A stretch of DNA of 64,000 nucleotides from Streptomyces sp. B93 (lineage in GTDB: Bacteria > Actinomycetota > Actinomycetes > Streptomycetales > Streptomycetaceae). Below, piece by piece: positions 7,923 to 16,589 of this stretch. The stretch is from the NCBI RefSeq assembly GCF_018070565.1, contig NZ_JAGPXL010000023.1, forward strand, positions 38,040 through 102,039, read 5' to 3'. The notes under the pieces are model-generated. The model searched no databases. It was given only the letters and a program-made list of their open reading frames with translations, and was not told where the DNA came from. Positions within the stretch are counted from its first letter, which is position 1; each line of letters starts with the position of its first letter. The position numbers were made by a program, and so were the translations under genes.

Positions 7923-9140
7923 ATGGCACCGCAGCAGTCAGCGACCACCGCGCGCCGCGTCCTCGACCACAGCCGGCCTCCCGCCCGCAAGCGGGACGCC
8001 CACGCCCTCTTCCTCGCCCTGATCGCCGTGTGCAGCGCGGTCACGGCCGCCAACATCTACATCGCCGCCCCGCTGCTCACCCTCATCGCCCGCGACTTCG
8101 GCTCCACCCCGGCCGGCGTGGCCTGGATCGCCTCCGTCGCCCAGCTCGGTTACGCCGTCGGCCTGCTGTTCTTCGCCCCGCTCGGTGACAGCGTCAACCG
8201 GCGCCGCCTGGTCGGCGCCCTCACCCTGGTCACCACGGCCGCCCTGGTCGCCAGCGCCGCGGCACCCGGCACCGGCGCGCTCGCCGTCGCGGTGTTCGTC
8301 GCCTCGGCCGCGACCGTCATCCCCCAGCTCCTCGTCCCGCTGGTCGCCGAACGCGCCCCCGCCGCCCGCCGCGCCCGGCATGTCGGGGCCGTCGTCGCGG
8401 GCCTGTTCACCGGCATCGTCGCCGCCCGGGTGCTCGGCTCCCTCGCCGGGCAGGCGCTCGGCTGGCGGTGGGTGTTCGCGGGGGCGGCCGTGCTGACGCT
8501 GGGGCTCGGGCTCGCGACCGCCGCCGTGCTGCCGACGGCACGACGTCCTCGTGGGGGCGGCCCGTTCTCCGGTCTCGCCACGCTGCCGGGGCTGGTCCGG
8601 CACTCGCCCGACCTGTGGCGGGCTTGCCTGCGGCAGGCCGGGATGTTCGGGGCGTGGAGCGCGGTGTGGACCTCGCTGGCGCTGCTGCTGACCGGTGCGC
8701 CGTACCACCTGTCCACCGCGACCGCCGGGCTCTTCGGACTCTTCGGACTCACCGCCACCGCGGTGGCGCCGCTCGCGGGCGGACTGGTCGACCGGTTCGG
8801 CGCCGCGAAGGTCGTACGGTCGGCGTACGCGGTGGCCGCCGTCTCCGTCCCGCTGTTCTGGGCGGGCGGCCGGGCCCTGTGGGCGCTGTTCCTGGCGGCG
8901 ATCGCCGTGCACGCCGCCCTGGTCGCCTCCCACGTCGCCAACCAGACCCTCGCCCTGACCACCACCTCCGCCCCGGCCGCCGCCAACACCGCCTACGTCG
9001 TCTCCGGCTTCGCGGGCGGCGCCCTCGCCTCAGCCGCCGCGGGCCCCGCCTTCGGCCACTGGGGCTGGGGCGGGGTGTGCGCGGTGGCGGGCGCCTGGCT
9101 GCTGGTGGGGTGGGGTGGTACGGCTGTACGGCGGCGGTGA
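7923..9140 (+). CDS. MFS efflux transporter
   Basis: 405-residue major facilitator with about 12 hydrophobic segments. The TM1 region is LFLALIAVCSAVTAANIYIAAPLLTLI and the loop 2-3 motif is FFAPLGDSVNRRRLVG, a version of the MFS motif A (GxLaDrxGrkxxl). ATG at 7923 is used as start; no strong ribosome site precedes it, so a very short leader is possible. The divergent TetR gene and its operators suggest substrate-induced drug or metabolite efflux. The substrate cannot be told from sequence. Confidence 0.88.
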   Translation: MAPQQSATTARRVLDHSRPPARKRDAHALFLALIAVCSAVTAANIYIAAPLLTLIARDFGSTPAGVAWIASVAQLGYAVGLLFFAPLGDSVNRRRLVGALTLVTTAALVASAAAPGTGALAVAVFVASAATVIPQLLVPLVAERAPAARRARHVGAVVAGLFTGIVAARVLGSLAGQALGWRWVFAGAAVLTLGLGLATAAVLPTARRPRGGGPFSGLATLPGLVRHSPDLWRACLRQAGMFGAWSAVWTSLALLLTGAPYHLSTATAGLFGLFGLTATAVAPLAGGLVDRFGAAKVVRSAYAVAAVSVPLFWAGGRALWALFLAAIAVHAALVASHVANQTLALTTTSAPAAANTAYVVSGFAGGALASAAAGPAFGHWGWGGVCAVAGAWLLVGWGGTAVRRR

Positions 9141-9166
9141 GCCGTACGGCCATGCGGCTCACCGCC
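9133..9166. terminator. Bidirectional terminator between MFS and acyl-CoA ligase genes
   Basis: Perfect 12-bp stem (ggcggtgagccg, 9133-9144; cggctcaccgcc, 9155-9166) with a 10-nt loop. It overlaps the MFS stop codon and lies between convergent genes. Confidence 0.75.
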
Positions 9167-9177
9167 CCCCGTCGGGC

Positions 9178-10845
<1,668 letters not shown>

Positions 10846-10946
10846 GGCGTTCCTCCCGGGCGACATTGCCTACGCGACCGCCACGTCCTCCGGTGCCTGC
10901 GCGGCGCCGGTTACGCGGCGGTAATGGGTTGCGCTGATTCTGCGCG

Positions 10947-10962
10947 CATACCGCGTGGTATG
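10947..10962. promoter_or_regulatory. Palindrome upstream of the acyl-CoA ligase gene
   Basis: CATACC-GCGT-GGTATG, a perfect 6-4-6 inverted repeat about 100 bp before the ligase start. Size and symmetry fit a TetR-type operator; the cognate regulator is unknown. Confidence 0.5.
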
Positions 10963-10987
10963 TCACTAGTCCCGGGGTGATCGATCA

Positions 10988-11026
10988 GGTCACGTTAGTG
11001 ACCAGGATCAGGTCGCGAGAGCGACC
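10988..11026 (-). terminator. Two tandem hairpins with compensatory base pairs after the sigma factor gene
   Basis: GGTCAC-gtta-GTGACC (10988-11003) followed by GGTCGC-gaga-GCGACC (11011-11026), each framed by atca and agg. The A-T pair of the first stem is a G-C pair in the second, so both arms changed together. They lie just downstream of the sigma factor stop (11035) and most likely act as its terminator. Confidence 0.6.
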
Positions 11027-11034
11027 AGGTCGGC

Positions 11035-11622
11035 TCAGGATCGAACAAAGCCCAGCTCAGGGTCGTCGCGCAGCTTGCCGAGCGCACGCGACACGGCCGA
11101 CTTCACCGTGCCCACGGAGACGTCCAGCACCTCCGCGGTCTGCGCCTCGCTCAGGTCCTCGTAGTACCTGAGGACGACCATGGCGCGCTGTCGCGCGGGC
11201 AGTCGCATGATCGCCCGCCACATCGCGTCGTGCAGGGCCTGCCGCTCCGCCGGGTCGCCCGTGCCCGGGACGGGCTCCGGCTCCGGCAGCTCGTCGCAGG
11301 CGAACTCGTCGACCTTGCGCTTGCGCCACTGCGAGGTGCGGGTGTTCAGCAGCGCGCGGCGTACATAGCCGTCGAGGGCCCGGTGGTCCTCGATGCGCTC
11401 CCAGGCGACGTACGTCTTGGCGAGCGCGGTCTGGAGCAGGTCCTCGGCGTCGCTGGGGTTCGCGGTCAGCGAGCGGGCGGTGCGCAGCAGCACGGGCTGC
11501 CGGGCGCGCACGTACGACGAGAAGGACGGGTACGGCGCGTAGGGGCGGGTGGGGAGCGTGGGTGTGGTCTGCCTCGCCGCAGTGGCGGCCTCCGAAGCGC
11601 TGGTGCAGACGGGTGTGGTCAT
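11035..11622 (-). CDS. ECF-type RNA polymerase sigma factor (SigE-like family)
   Basis: 195-residue sigma-70 family factor. Region 2 spans about residues 45-115 (LLRTARSLTANPSDAEDLLQTAL ... YVRRALLNTRTSQWRKRK); region 4 spans about 135-185 (ALHDAMWRAIMRLPARQRAMVVLRYYEDLS ... GTVKSAVSRALGKLR). An N-terminal 35-residue extension rich in Ala/Thr/Pro is not part of a sigma domain. No anti-sigma gene is adjacent on the same strand, so its control is not apparent here. Confidence 0.93.
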   Translation of the reverse strand: MTTPVCTSASEAATAARQTTPTLPTRPYAPYPSFSSYVRARQPVLLRTARSLTANPSDAEDLLQTALAKTYVAWERIEDHRALDGYVRRALLNTRTSQWRKRKVDEFACDELPEPEPVPGTGDPAERQALHDAMWRAIMRLPARQRAMVVLRYYEDLSEAQTAEVLDVSVGTVKSAVSRALGKLRDDPELGFVRS

Positions 11623-11817
11623 GGCTCAACGCTAGGAGCGGGTGCCACCCGCGCGGATCGGCCGGAGGTCCTGAAGGCGAGTCCCCCTCAGGTTGTAGGG
11701 CTGGTGCTGGCTGCACCTCCTGTAGGTGGACGGGAGGGGGAGGGGTACTACGGGTTGGCTCATGGCTGATCCCTGAGGGACGGGGTGGGTGAAGCCTGGG
11801 GGGACGGGGCCGGTACG

Positions 11818-11878
11818 CCGTCCTCGGGGAGGCCCGGTTCCCGGCGGGCCGTCCTCGGGGTGGCCCGGTTCCCGGCGC
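11818..11878. repeat. 31-bp direct repeat, two copies
   Basis: ccgtcctcgggg[a/t]ggcccggttcc occurs twice in tandem (11818-11848, 11849-11878), directly before the stop of the thiolase-like gene. Only one base differs between copies over most of the unit. Function unknown. Confidence 0.75.
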
Positions 11879-13030
11879 TCAGCCGTCCTCCGTGAGGACG
11901 AGCCCCGACGTCGGCACCCCCGTCCCGGCCGTCACCAGCACCCGCCCGGCGCCCGCGACCTGGTTCACGGACGTGCCGCGGATCTGCCGCACCCCCTCCG
12001 CGATGCCGTTCATGCCGTGCAGGTACGCCTCGCCGAGCTGTCCGCCGTGGGTGTTCAGCGGCAGCCGCTCCTCGGCGACGAACCCGGCCGCCTCACCGGG
12101 GGCGCAGAAGCCGTACTCCTCCAGTTGCATCAGCACGAACGGGCTGAAGTGGTCGTAGAGGACGGCCACGTCGACGTCGGCGGGGCCCAGGCGGGCGGTG
12201 CGCCAGAGCTGCCGGGCGACCACGCCCGCCTCCGGGAGCCCGGTCAGATCACCGTCGTAGAAGCTCGTCATCTGCTCGCGCGCCCGGCCCGCGCCCTGGG
12301 CGGCGGCCGCGATCACGGCGGGCGGGTGACGCAGCGCGCGGGCCCGCTCCAGCGAGGTGACGACCAGGGCCTGGCCGCCGTCGGTCTCCTGGCAGCAGTC
12401 CAGCAACCGCAGCGGTTCGGCGATCCAGCGGGACGCGGCGTGGTCGGCGAGGGTGATCGGGCGGCCGTGGAAGTACGCCGCCGGGTTGGCCGCCGCGTAC
12501 CGGCGCGCCGTCACCGCCACCGGCCCGAACGCCGCCTCGGGGGTGAGCCCGTAGGTGTGCAGGTACCGCTGGGCCGCCATCGCCACCCAGGACGCCGGGG
12601 TGAGCAGCCCGAACGGCATCACCCAGCCGAGCGCCACGCCCTCCGCCGTCGGCTCCCGGTGCCGGACGCCGGAACCGAAGCGGCGCCCCGAACGTTCATT
12701 GAACGCCCGGTAGCAGACGACGACCTCCGCCACCCCCGCCGCCACCGCCAGCGCCGCCTGCTGCACGGTGGCGCAGGCCGCGCCACCGCCGTAGTGCACT
12801 CGCGAGAAGAAGGACAGCTCACCGATCCCGGCCGCCCGGGCGACGGTGATCTCGGGGCTGGTGTCCATCGTGAAGGTCACCATGCCGTCGACGTCCGCCG
12901 GGCTCAGCCCCGCGTCGTCGAGCGCCGCGCGCACCGCCTCCACGGCCAGCCGCAGCTCGCTGCGCCCGGAGTCCTTGGAGAACTCGGTGGCGCCGATCCC
13001 GGCGACGGCGGCGTGCGGGCGGGCGCTCAT
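11879..13030 (-). CDS. Thiolase-fold lipid-transfer protein, Ltp2-like aldolase subunit
   Basis: 383-residue member of the SCPx/lipid-transfer thiolase-like group, not a classical thiolase. In actinobacterial steroid degraders Ltp2 pairs with a DUF35 domain to cleave the last side-chain C-C bond. Here it is the last gene of an operon whose first gene carries DUF35 and MaoC domains, matching that pairing. Visible landmarks are AVAGIGATEFSKDSG at the N terminus, VHYGGGAACATVQQAALAV, the NTHGGQLGEAYLHGMNGI loop and C-terminal VLVTAGTGVPTSGLVL. Its ATG overlaps the MaoC stop (ATGA). The steroid role is an inference from family and operon; other thioester substrates are possible. Confidence 0.85.
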   Translation of the reverse strand: MSARPHAAVAGIGATEFSKDSGRSELRLAVEAVRAALDDAGLSPADVDGMVTFTMDTSPEITVARAAGIGELSFFSRVHYGGGAACATVQQAALAVAAGVAEVVVCYRAFNERSGRRFGSGVRHREPTAEGVALGWVMPFGLLTPASWVAMAAQRYLHTYGLTPEAAFGPVAVTARRYAAANPAAYFHGRPITLADHAASRWIAEPLRLLDCCQETDGGQALVVTSLERARALRHPPAVIAAAAQGAGRAREQMTSFYDGDLTGLPEAGVVARQLWRTARLGPADVDVAVLYDHFSPFVLMQLEEYGFCAPGEAAGFVAEERLPLNTHGGQLGEAYLHGMNGIAEGVRQIRGTSVNQVAGAGRVLVTAGTGVPTSGLVLTEDG

Positions 13031-13416
13031 GCGGGGGTCCCGAGGGTGACGGTCACCGTGCCGGTGACATGCCTGCCGAGGTCGTTGTCGCCGGTCACGC
13101 GGATGACGGCGGTGTCCGCGTCGACGTCCACGACGGTGCCGGTGAGGACGAGGGTGTCGCCGGGGTGGCTGGGGGCGCCCAGGCGGATGGCCACCTTGCG
13201 GAGCGTGGCCGCGGGGCCGAGGCGGTCGGTGACATAGCGGCCGACCAGGCCGTTGGTCGTCAGGATGTTCATGAAGACGTCCGGCATGCCCGCGCGCTCG
13301 GCCGCCGCGGGGTCGTGGTGCACGTCCTGGTAGTCGCGGGAGGCGAGGGCCGCGGCGACGACGAGGGTACGGGTGACGGGGACGGCGAGCGGCGCCAGTT
13401 CGTCTCCGGGGCTCAT
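13027..13416 (-). CDS. MaoC-like (R)-hydratase, single hot-dog domain (ChsH1-like)
   Basis: 129-residue hot-dog fold protein. The start is the ATG at 13416, which overlaps the stop of the upstream gene; the longer open frame upstream is out of the gene. DYQDVHHDPAAAERAGMPDVF is the hydratase motif region with the catalytic Asp/His expected in MaoC enzymes, followed by NGLVGRYVTDRLGP. In the ChsH1-ChsH2 enzyme two different MaoC domains form the hydratase, and this gene is in the place of ChsH1. Confidence 0.85.
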   Translation of the reverse strand: MSPGDELAPLAVPVTRTLVVAAALASRDYQDVHHDPAAAERAGMPDVFMNILTTNGLVGRYVTDRLGPAATLRKVAIRLGAPSHPGDTLVLTGTVVDVDADTAVIRVTGDNDLGRHVTGTVTVTLGTPA

Positions 13417-14459
13417 GAGGCGGCGCCCCCCTGGAACACCGGCAGCGTCAGCGTCGCGTCCCCGTCGTCGTACTCCTGGAAGACCAGCCGTACGGCCATC
13501 CCGATCCGCACCTTGTCGTACGGCACCCCGACGACGTTGCTCACGATCCGCACCCCCTCGGCGAGTTCGACGAGGGCGACCGCGTAGGGCGGGTCGAAGG
13601 CCGGGAAGGGCGGGTGGTGCAGGACGACGTACGAGTACACGGTGCCGTCCCCGCCCGCGGCCACGGTGTCCCAGTCGAGCCCGCCGCAGCCGCCGCATCC
13701 CGGCAGCCAGGGGAACCGCAGGGTCCGGCAGCCGGTGCAGCGCTGGATGAGGAGGCGGTGCCGTCGTACACCGTCCCAGAAGCCGGAGTTGTCGCGGTTG
13801 ACGACGGGGCGGGGGCGGGCGGGGCGGGCGGGGGTCGGCTGTGCGGGCCTTGCGGACCTTGCGGGTGGGTCGGGCCGGTCAGGCCGGTCGGGTCGATCGG
13901 GTCGTGGGCGCGGGGCGTACTTGAGGATGCGGAAGCGATGGGTCCCGACGAGTTCGCGCCCATGCCGTTCACGGACGTCCATCCGCGTGGTGACGAAGTA
14001 CCCGGTACCCAGGCGGGTCGTCTTCCGCTCCGACACCGACTCGATGACCGAGTCGAAGGTGATCTCGTCCCCCGGCCGCAGGGGGCGCAGATACTCCTGC
14101 TCGCAGTCGGTGGCGACGACGGAGGTGCAGCCCGCTTCGTCGAGGAGGCCGAGGAGTTCGTCGTAGGCGGGGGTACGACCGCCGCGCCCCCACCTCTCCC
14201 CTTCTCCGTCCCTCTCCCCTTCCCCTCCCCTCTCCCCTTCCCCCTCCCCATGGCCGGAGAGTCCGCCCATGGTCCACACCTGGAGCATGGGGGGCGGGGC
14301 GATGGCGTCGGGGCCGGTGTAGGCGGGGTTGGCGTCGCCGATGGCCTCGCACCAGTGCCGCATCATGGGGCGGTTGACGGGGTCCTTGCCGACCCCGTCG
14401 ACGACGGCGGGCCGGCCTTCGTAGCCCTTCAGACGCGCGGCGAGGGGATCGTGGGACAC
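13413..14459 (-). CDS. MaoC--DUF35 fusion protein (ChsH2-like)
   Basis: 348-residue fusion. The N-terminal hot-dog domain (about 1-170) is followed by a DUF35 rubredoxin-like zinc ribbon and OB fold (about 215-345), with CTGCRTLRFPWLPGCGGCG giving the zinc cysteines. It heads an operon with a MaoC protein and an Ltp2-like thiolase, all overlapping by 4 bp. In homologs the MaoC half hydrates an enoyl-CoA and the DUF35 half binds the aldolase. Start GTG 14459 is chosen for its GGGAGG site 7 nt upstream. Odd: the MaoC domain contains a Gly/Glu/Arg repeat (GEGEGERGGEGERDGEGER) encoded by a pure pyrimidine tract, and the linker contains RPDRPDRPDRPD and Pro/Ala/Arg repeats. Confidence 0.85.
   Translation of the reverse strand: MSHDPLAARLKGYEGRPAVVDGVGKDPVNRPMMRHWCEAIGDANPAYTGPDAIAPPPMLQVWTMGGLSGHGEGEGERGGEGERDGEGERWGRGGRTPAYDELLGLLDEAGCTSVVATDCEQEYLRPLRPGDEITFDSVIESVSERKTTRLGTGYFVTTRMDVRERHGRELVGTHRFRILKYAPRPRPDRPDRPDRPDPPARSARPAQPTPARPARPRPVVNRDNSGFWDGVRRHRLLIQRCTGCRTLRFPWLPGCGGCGGLDWDTVAAGGDGTVYSYVVLHHPPFPAFDPPYAVALVELAEGVRIVSNVVGVPYDKVRIGMAVRLVFQEYDDGDATLTLPVFQGGAAS
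14193..14249. repeat. Polypyrimidine tract inside the ChsH2-like gene
   Basis: 57 bases of C and T only, apart from one G at 14208, on the plus strand. It encodes the Gly/Glu/Arg insert of the MaoC domain on the minus strand. The near-tandem ctccccttc units point to replication slippage; such mirror-like tracts can form triplex DNA. Confidence 0.8.
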
Positions 14460-14638
14460 GGCGCGCCCTCCCTGGAGAGGCTGAGGCGAATCGATCACGG
14501 CAGGGCCATTTCTGACTGTCCGTCAGATAGTGCCACCTGTCAAGGTACGCTCCACACACACCTGCGCGGCGGTACCGGAGCACCGCCGCGCAAGCTGACC
14601 TTGTTCACCCCACGGAGCACGCCCATCAGGGCGTCAGC

Positions 14639-14965
14639 TCACCACCACAGCGGCGTGAAGCTGACGGCGGTGTTGTCGTTGCCCTGGTTGACGGCCGTGA
14701 AGGCGGAGCCGTCGACCTGCGCGGTGTTGCTCTGGTTCGAGGCGCCGGCGCCGATCGCCTGCTGCTGGGTGGTGGACGAGTTGCCGCTGTTGTCGCCACC
14801 GACGCCGCTGCCGAGGACCCCCGCGAACGCGTTGGTGACGGCCGCACTCGATCCGTTGTCCGCGAAGGAGCCGTTGTCAGCGGTCGCGGCACCGGAGAAG
14901 AGGGCGGCGGCGAGCGGCAGGGCGGAGACAGCGGCGATGACGCGGGCGGTACGGATGCTTGCCAT
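14639..14965 (-). CDS. Small secreted protein, Asn/Ser/Thr/Gly-rich, function unknown
   Basis: 108 residues from ATG 14965, which follows a clear GGAGG site. A signal peptide (MASIRTARVIAAVSALPLAAALFSGAATA) ends near residue 29. The mature part is low in charge and rich in Asn, Ser, Gly and Gln (TTQQQAIGAGASNQSN), and ends FTPLWW. There are no cysteines, so it is not a chaplin. It could be a surface or matrix protein. No function is assigned. Confidence 0.7.
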   Translation of the reverse strand: MASIRTARVIAAVSALPLAAALFSGAATADNGSFADNGSSAAVTNAFAGVLGSGVGGDNSGNSSTTQQQAIGAGASNQSNTAQVDGSAFTAVNQGNDNTAVSFTPLWW

Positions 14966-15363
14966 GTTGTGTTCCTCCAGAACCAGGTACGCGGGACATG
15001 CACGCAGGCGGACTGTTCGACCGCGGATGCGTGAAGTAGGGCTGTCACCGGGGCAGTTGGCCGACCACCTCGGTGCGGTGAGCACGACGTCGCGAGACCA
15101 GAGTTGCCCACCGAATCCCCGGCGAACCACCCCGGAAGCCATGATTCGCCCCCAAGCGTGATGACATGTCGATAAACCCCTTTCGCCACTTCAGTCCCCC
15201 ACTTCAGGACAGTCCGGACCACTCCCCCGCCCCCCACCCCAAGCGCCGCAAGCGCTGAAGCGTTCCGCCACGTTTCCGGCCAACTTCCCCACCCCGGCGC
15301 GTCGAGCCGCCCGCCCTCCCCTCCCCCCTTCCCATCCTCGAACAAACGTACGAAACTAAGGCC
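14966..15363. other. 398-bp intergenic region, divergent promoters
   Basis: Lies between the divergent small secreted protein gene and the prim-pol gene. It holds the ribosome site of the former near 14970. Runs of C and A near 15300-15345 precede the plus-strand start. No repeat, RNA gene or clear promoter boxes were recognised. Confidence 0.5.
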
Positions 15364-16263
15364 ATGGCCACCACCAACCGGCAGGCCACCACCCTGGCCC
15401 TCGCCCACGCCCTGACCGCCGCCGAGCGCGGCCTGGCCGTCATCCCCCTGTCCCGCACCAAGCTCCCGGCCCTGCGCTCCCCGCACCGCGGCGACCCCGC
15501 GGCTCCGCCCTGCCACGGCGAGTGCGGCCGCTTCGGACACGGGGTGTACGACGCCTCCACCGACCCGCGCCGCATCCGCGAACTGTTCGCCGCCGCTCCC
15601 TGGGCCACCGGCTACGGCATCGCCTGCGGCCTGCCCCCGCACCAGTTGATCGGCGTCGACCTGGACACCAAGTCGGGCACGGACTCCTCGGCCGCCCTGC
15701 GCGAGCTGGCCCTGCGCCACCTCTTCACGATCCCGCCCACCGTGGTCGTACTCACCCCCAGCGGTGGCCGCCACCTCTGGCTGACCGGCCCCCGCGACGT
15801 GGTCATCCCCAATTCGGCGGGCCGCCTCGCCCCCGGCATCGACATCCGCGGCGCGGGCGGCTACCTGGTCGGCCCCGGCTCCCGCACCGACCACGGCACG
15901 TACACCACGGCCCCCGGCACCGGCCACCTCCCCCCGGCCCCCTGCCCCCGCGCCCTGCTCCGCCTGCTCCTCCCCCCACCCCGCCCGCAGGGCACCACGG
16001 CGGCCCGTCCCCCCGCCCACGGCCAGGGCCTGATCCACTTCGTCCAGGCAGCCCACGAGGGCCAGCGCAACACCCGCCTCTTCTGGGCAGCCTGCCGCGC
16101 CTACGAGAACGGCCTGACTCCTGACCTGCTCCCCGCCCTGATCGAAGCGGCCCGTGCCACCGGCCTCACAGAGCAGGAGGCCCGCGCAACAATCGCCTCA
16201 GCGTCCCGCCTGACGACCCACCGCCCACAAACCCCCCACGAGACCCCCCGCTGGGCCCCCTAA
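15364..16263 (+). CDS. Stand-alone bifunctional DNA primase/polymerase (prim-pol) N-terminal domain protein
   Basis: 299 residues. The archaeo-eukaryotic primase-like fold shows as ALTAAERGLAVIPLS, then GYGIACG, then IGVDLDTKSG with the D-x-D metal motif, and TPSGGRHLWLTGP with the catalytic His. Full-length plasmid and phage homologs carry a helicase after this domain; here a 100-residue helical tail (HFVQAAHEGQRNTRLFWAACRAYENG) replaces it. Stand-alone versions are common in Streptomyces chromosomes and have unknown roles. It is near tRNA-Ser, so an old mobile origin is possible. Confidence 0.87.
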   Translation: MATTNRQATTLALAHALTAAERGLAVIPLSRTKLPALRSPHRGDPAAPPCHGECGRFGHGVYDASTDPRRIRELFAAAPWATGYGIACGLPPHQLIGVDLDTKSGTDSSAALRELALRHLFTIPPTVVVLTPSGGRHLWLTGPRDVVIPNSAGRLAPGIDIRGAGGYLVGPGSRTDHGTYTTAPGTGHLPPAPCPRALLRLLLPPPRPQGTTAARPPAHGQGLIHFVQAAHEGQRNTRLFWAACRAYENGLTPDLLPALIEAARATGLTEQEARATIASASRLTTHRPQTPHETPRWAP

Positions 16264-16369
16264 GATGAGCGCCCTGCCCGGACGCCCTCTTGACGGAGCT
16301 GAACACGAGGGCCGCCGAAGCGGCACCGCACCCTGAAACACCAGGCCCCGCCCACCCCGCGAACAACAC

Positions 16370-16400
16370 GGCCCCCGACCGTCTTACCTGGTCAGGGGCC
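16370..16400 (-). terminator. Terminator of tRNA-Ser(TGA)
   Basis: Inverted repeat ggcccccgacc (16370-16380) / ggtcaggggcc (16390-16400), one mismatch, 9-nt loop, just downstream of the tRNA on the minus strand. Confidence 0.65.
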
Positions 16401-16411
16401 GCTTGCATGTG

Positions 16412-16496
16412 CGGTGGGTGTGGGATTTGAACCCACGGTGACTCGCGCCACGACGGTTTTCAAGACCGTTCCCTTAGGCCGCTCGGGCAACCCACC
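16412..16496 (-). tRNA. tRNA-Ser (anticodon TGA)
   Basis: 85-nt class II tRNA on the minus strand. The acceptor GGTGGGT pairs with ACCCACC, the anticodon loop is CTTGAAA (anticodon TGA for UCA/UCG codons), with a long variable arm and GGTTCAAATCC in the T arm. Confidence 0.96.
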
Positions 16497-16589
16497 CTTG
16501 CTCCGCCCGCCAGGGGCCGGAGCGGGTACAGCGTACCGGGCGACGCCAGGGGCGTGGGGGTGTTGGTCGGTGGGTGGGACACCAGGGCG

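Noticed and set aside
13417..13698. N-terminal extension of the MaoC protein to 223 residues
   Set aside because: It lies in another frame of the ChsH2-like gene and is Arg-rich; ATG 13416 overlaps the upstream stop and gives a normal MaoC length.
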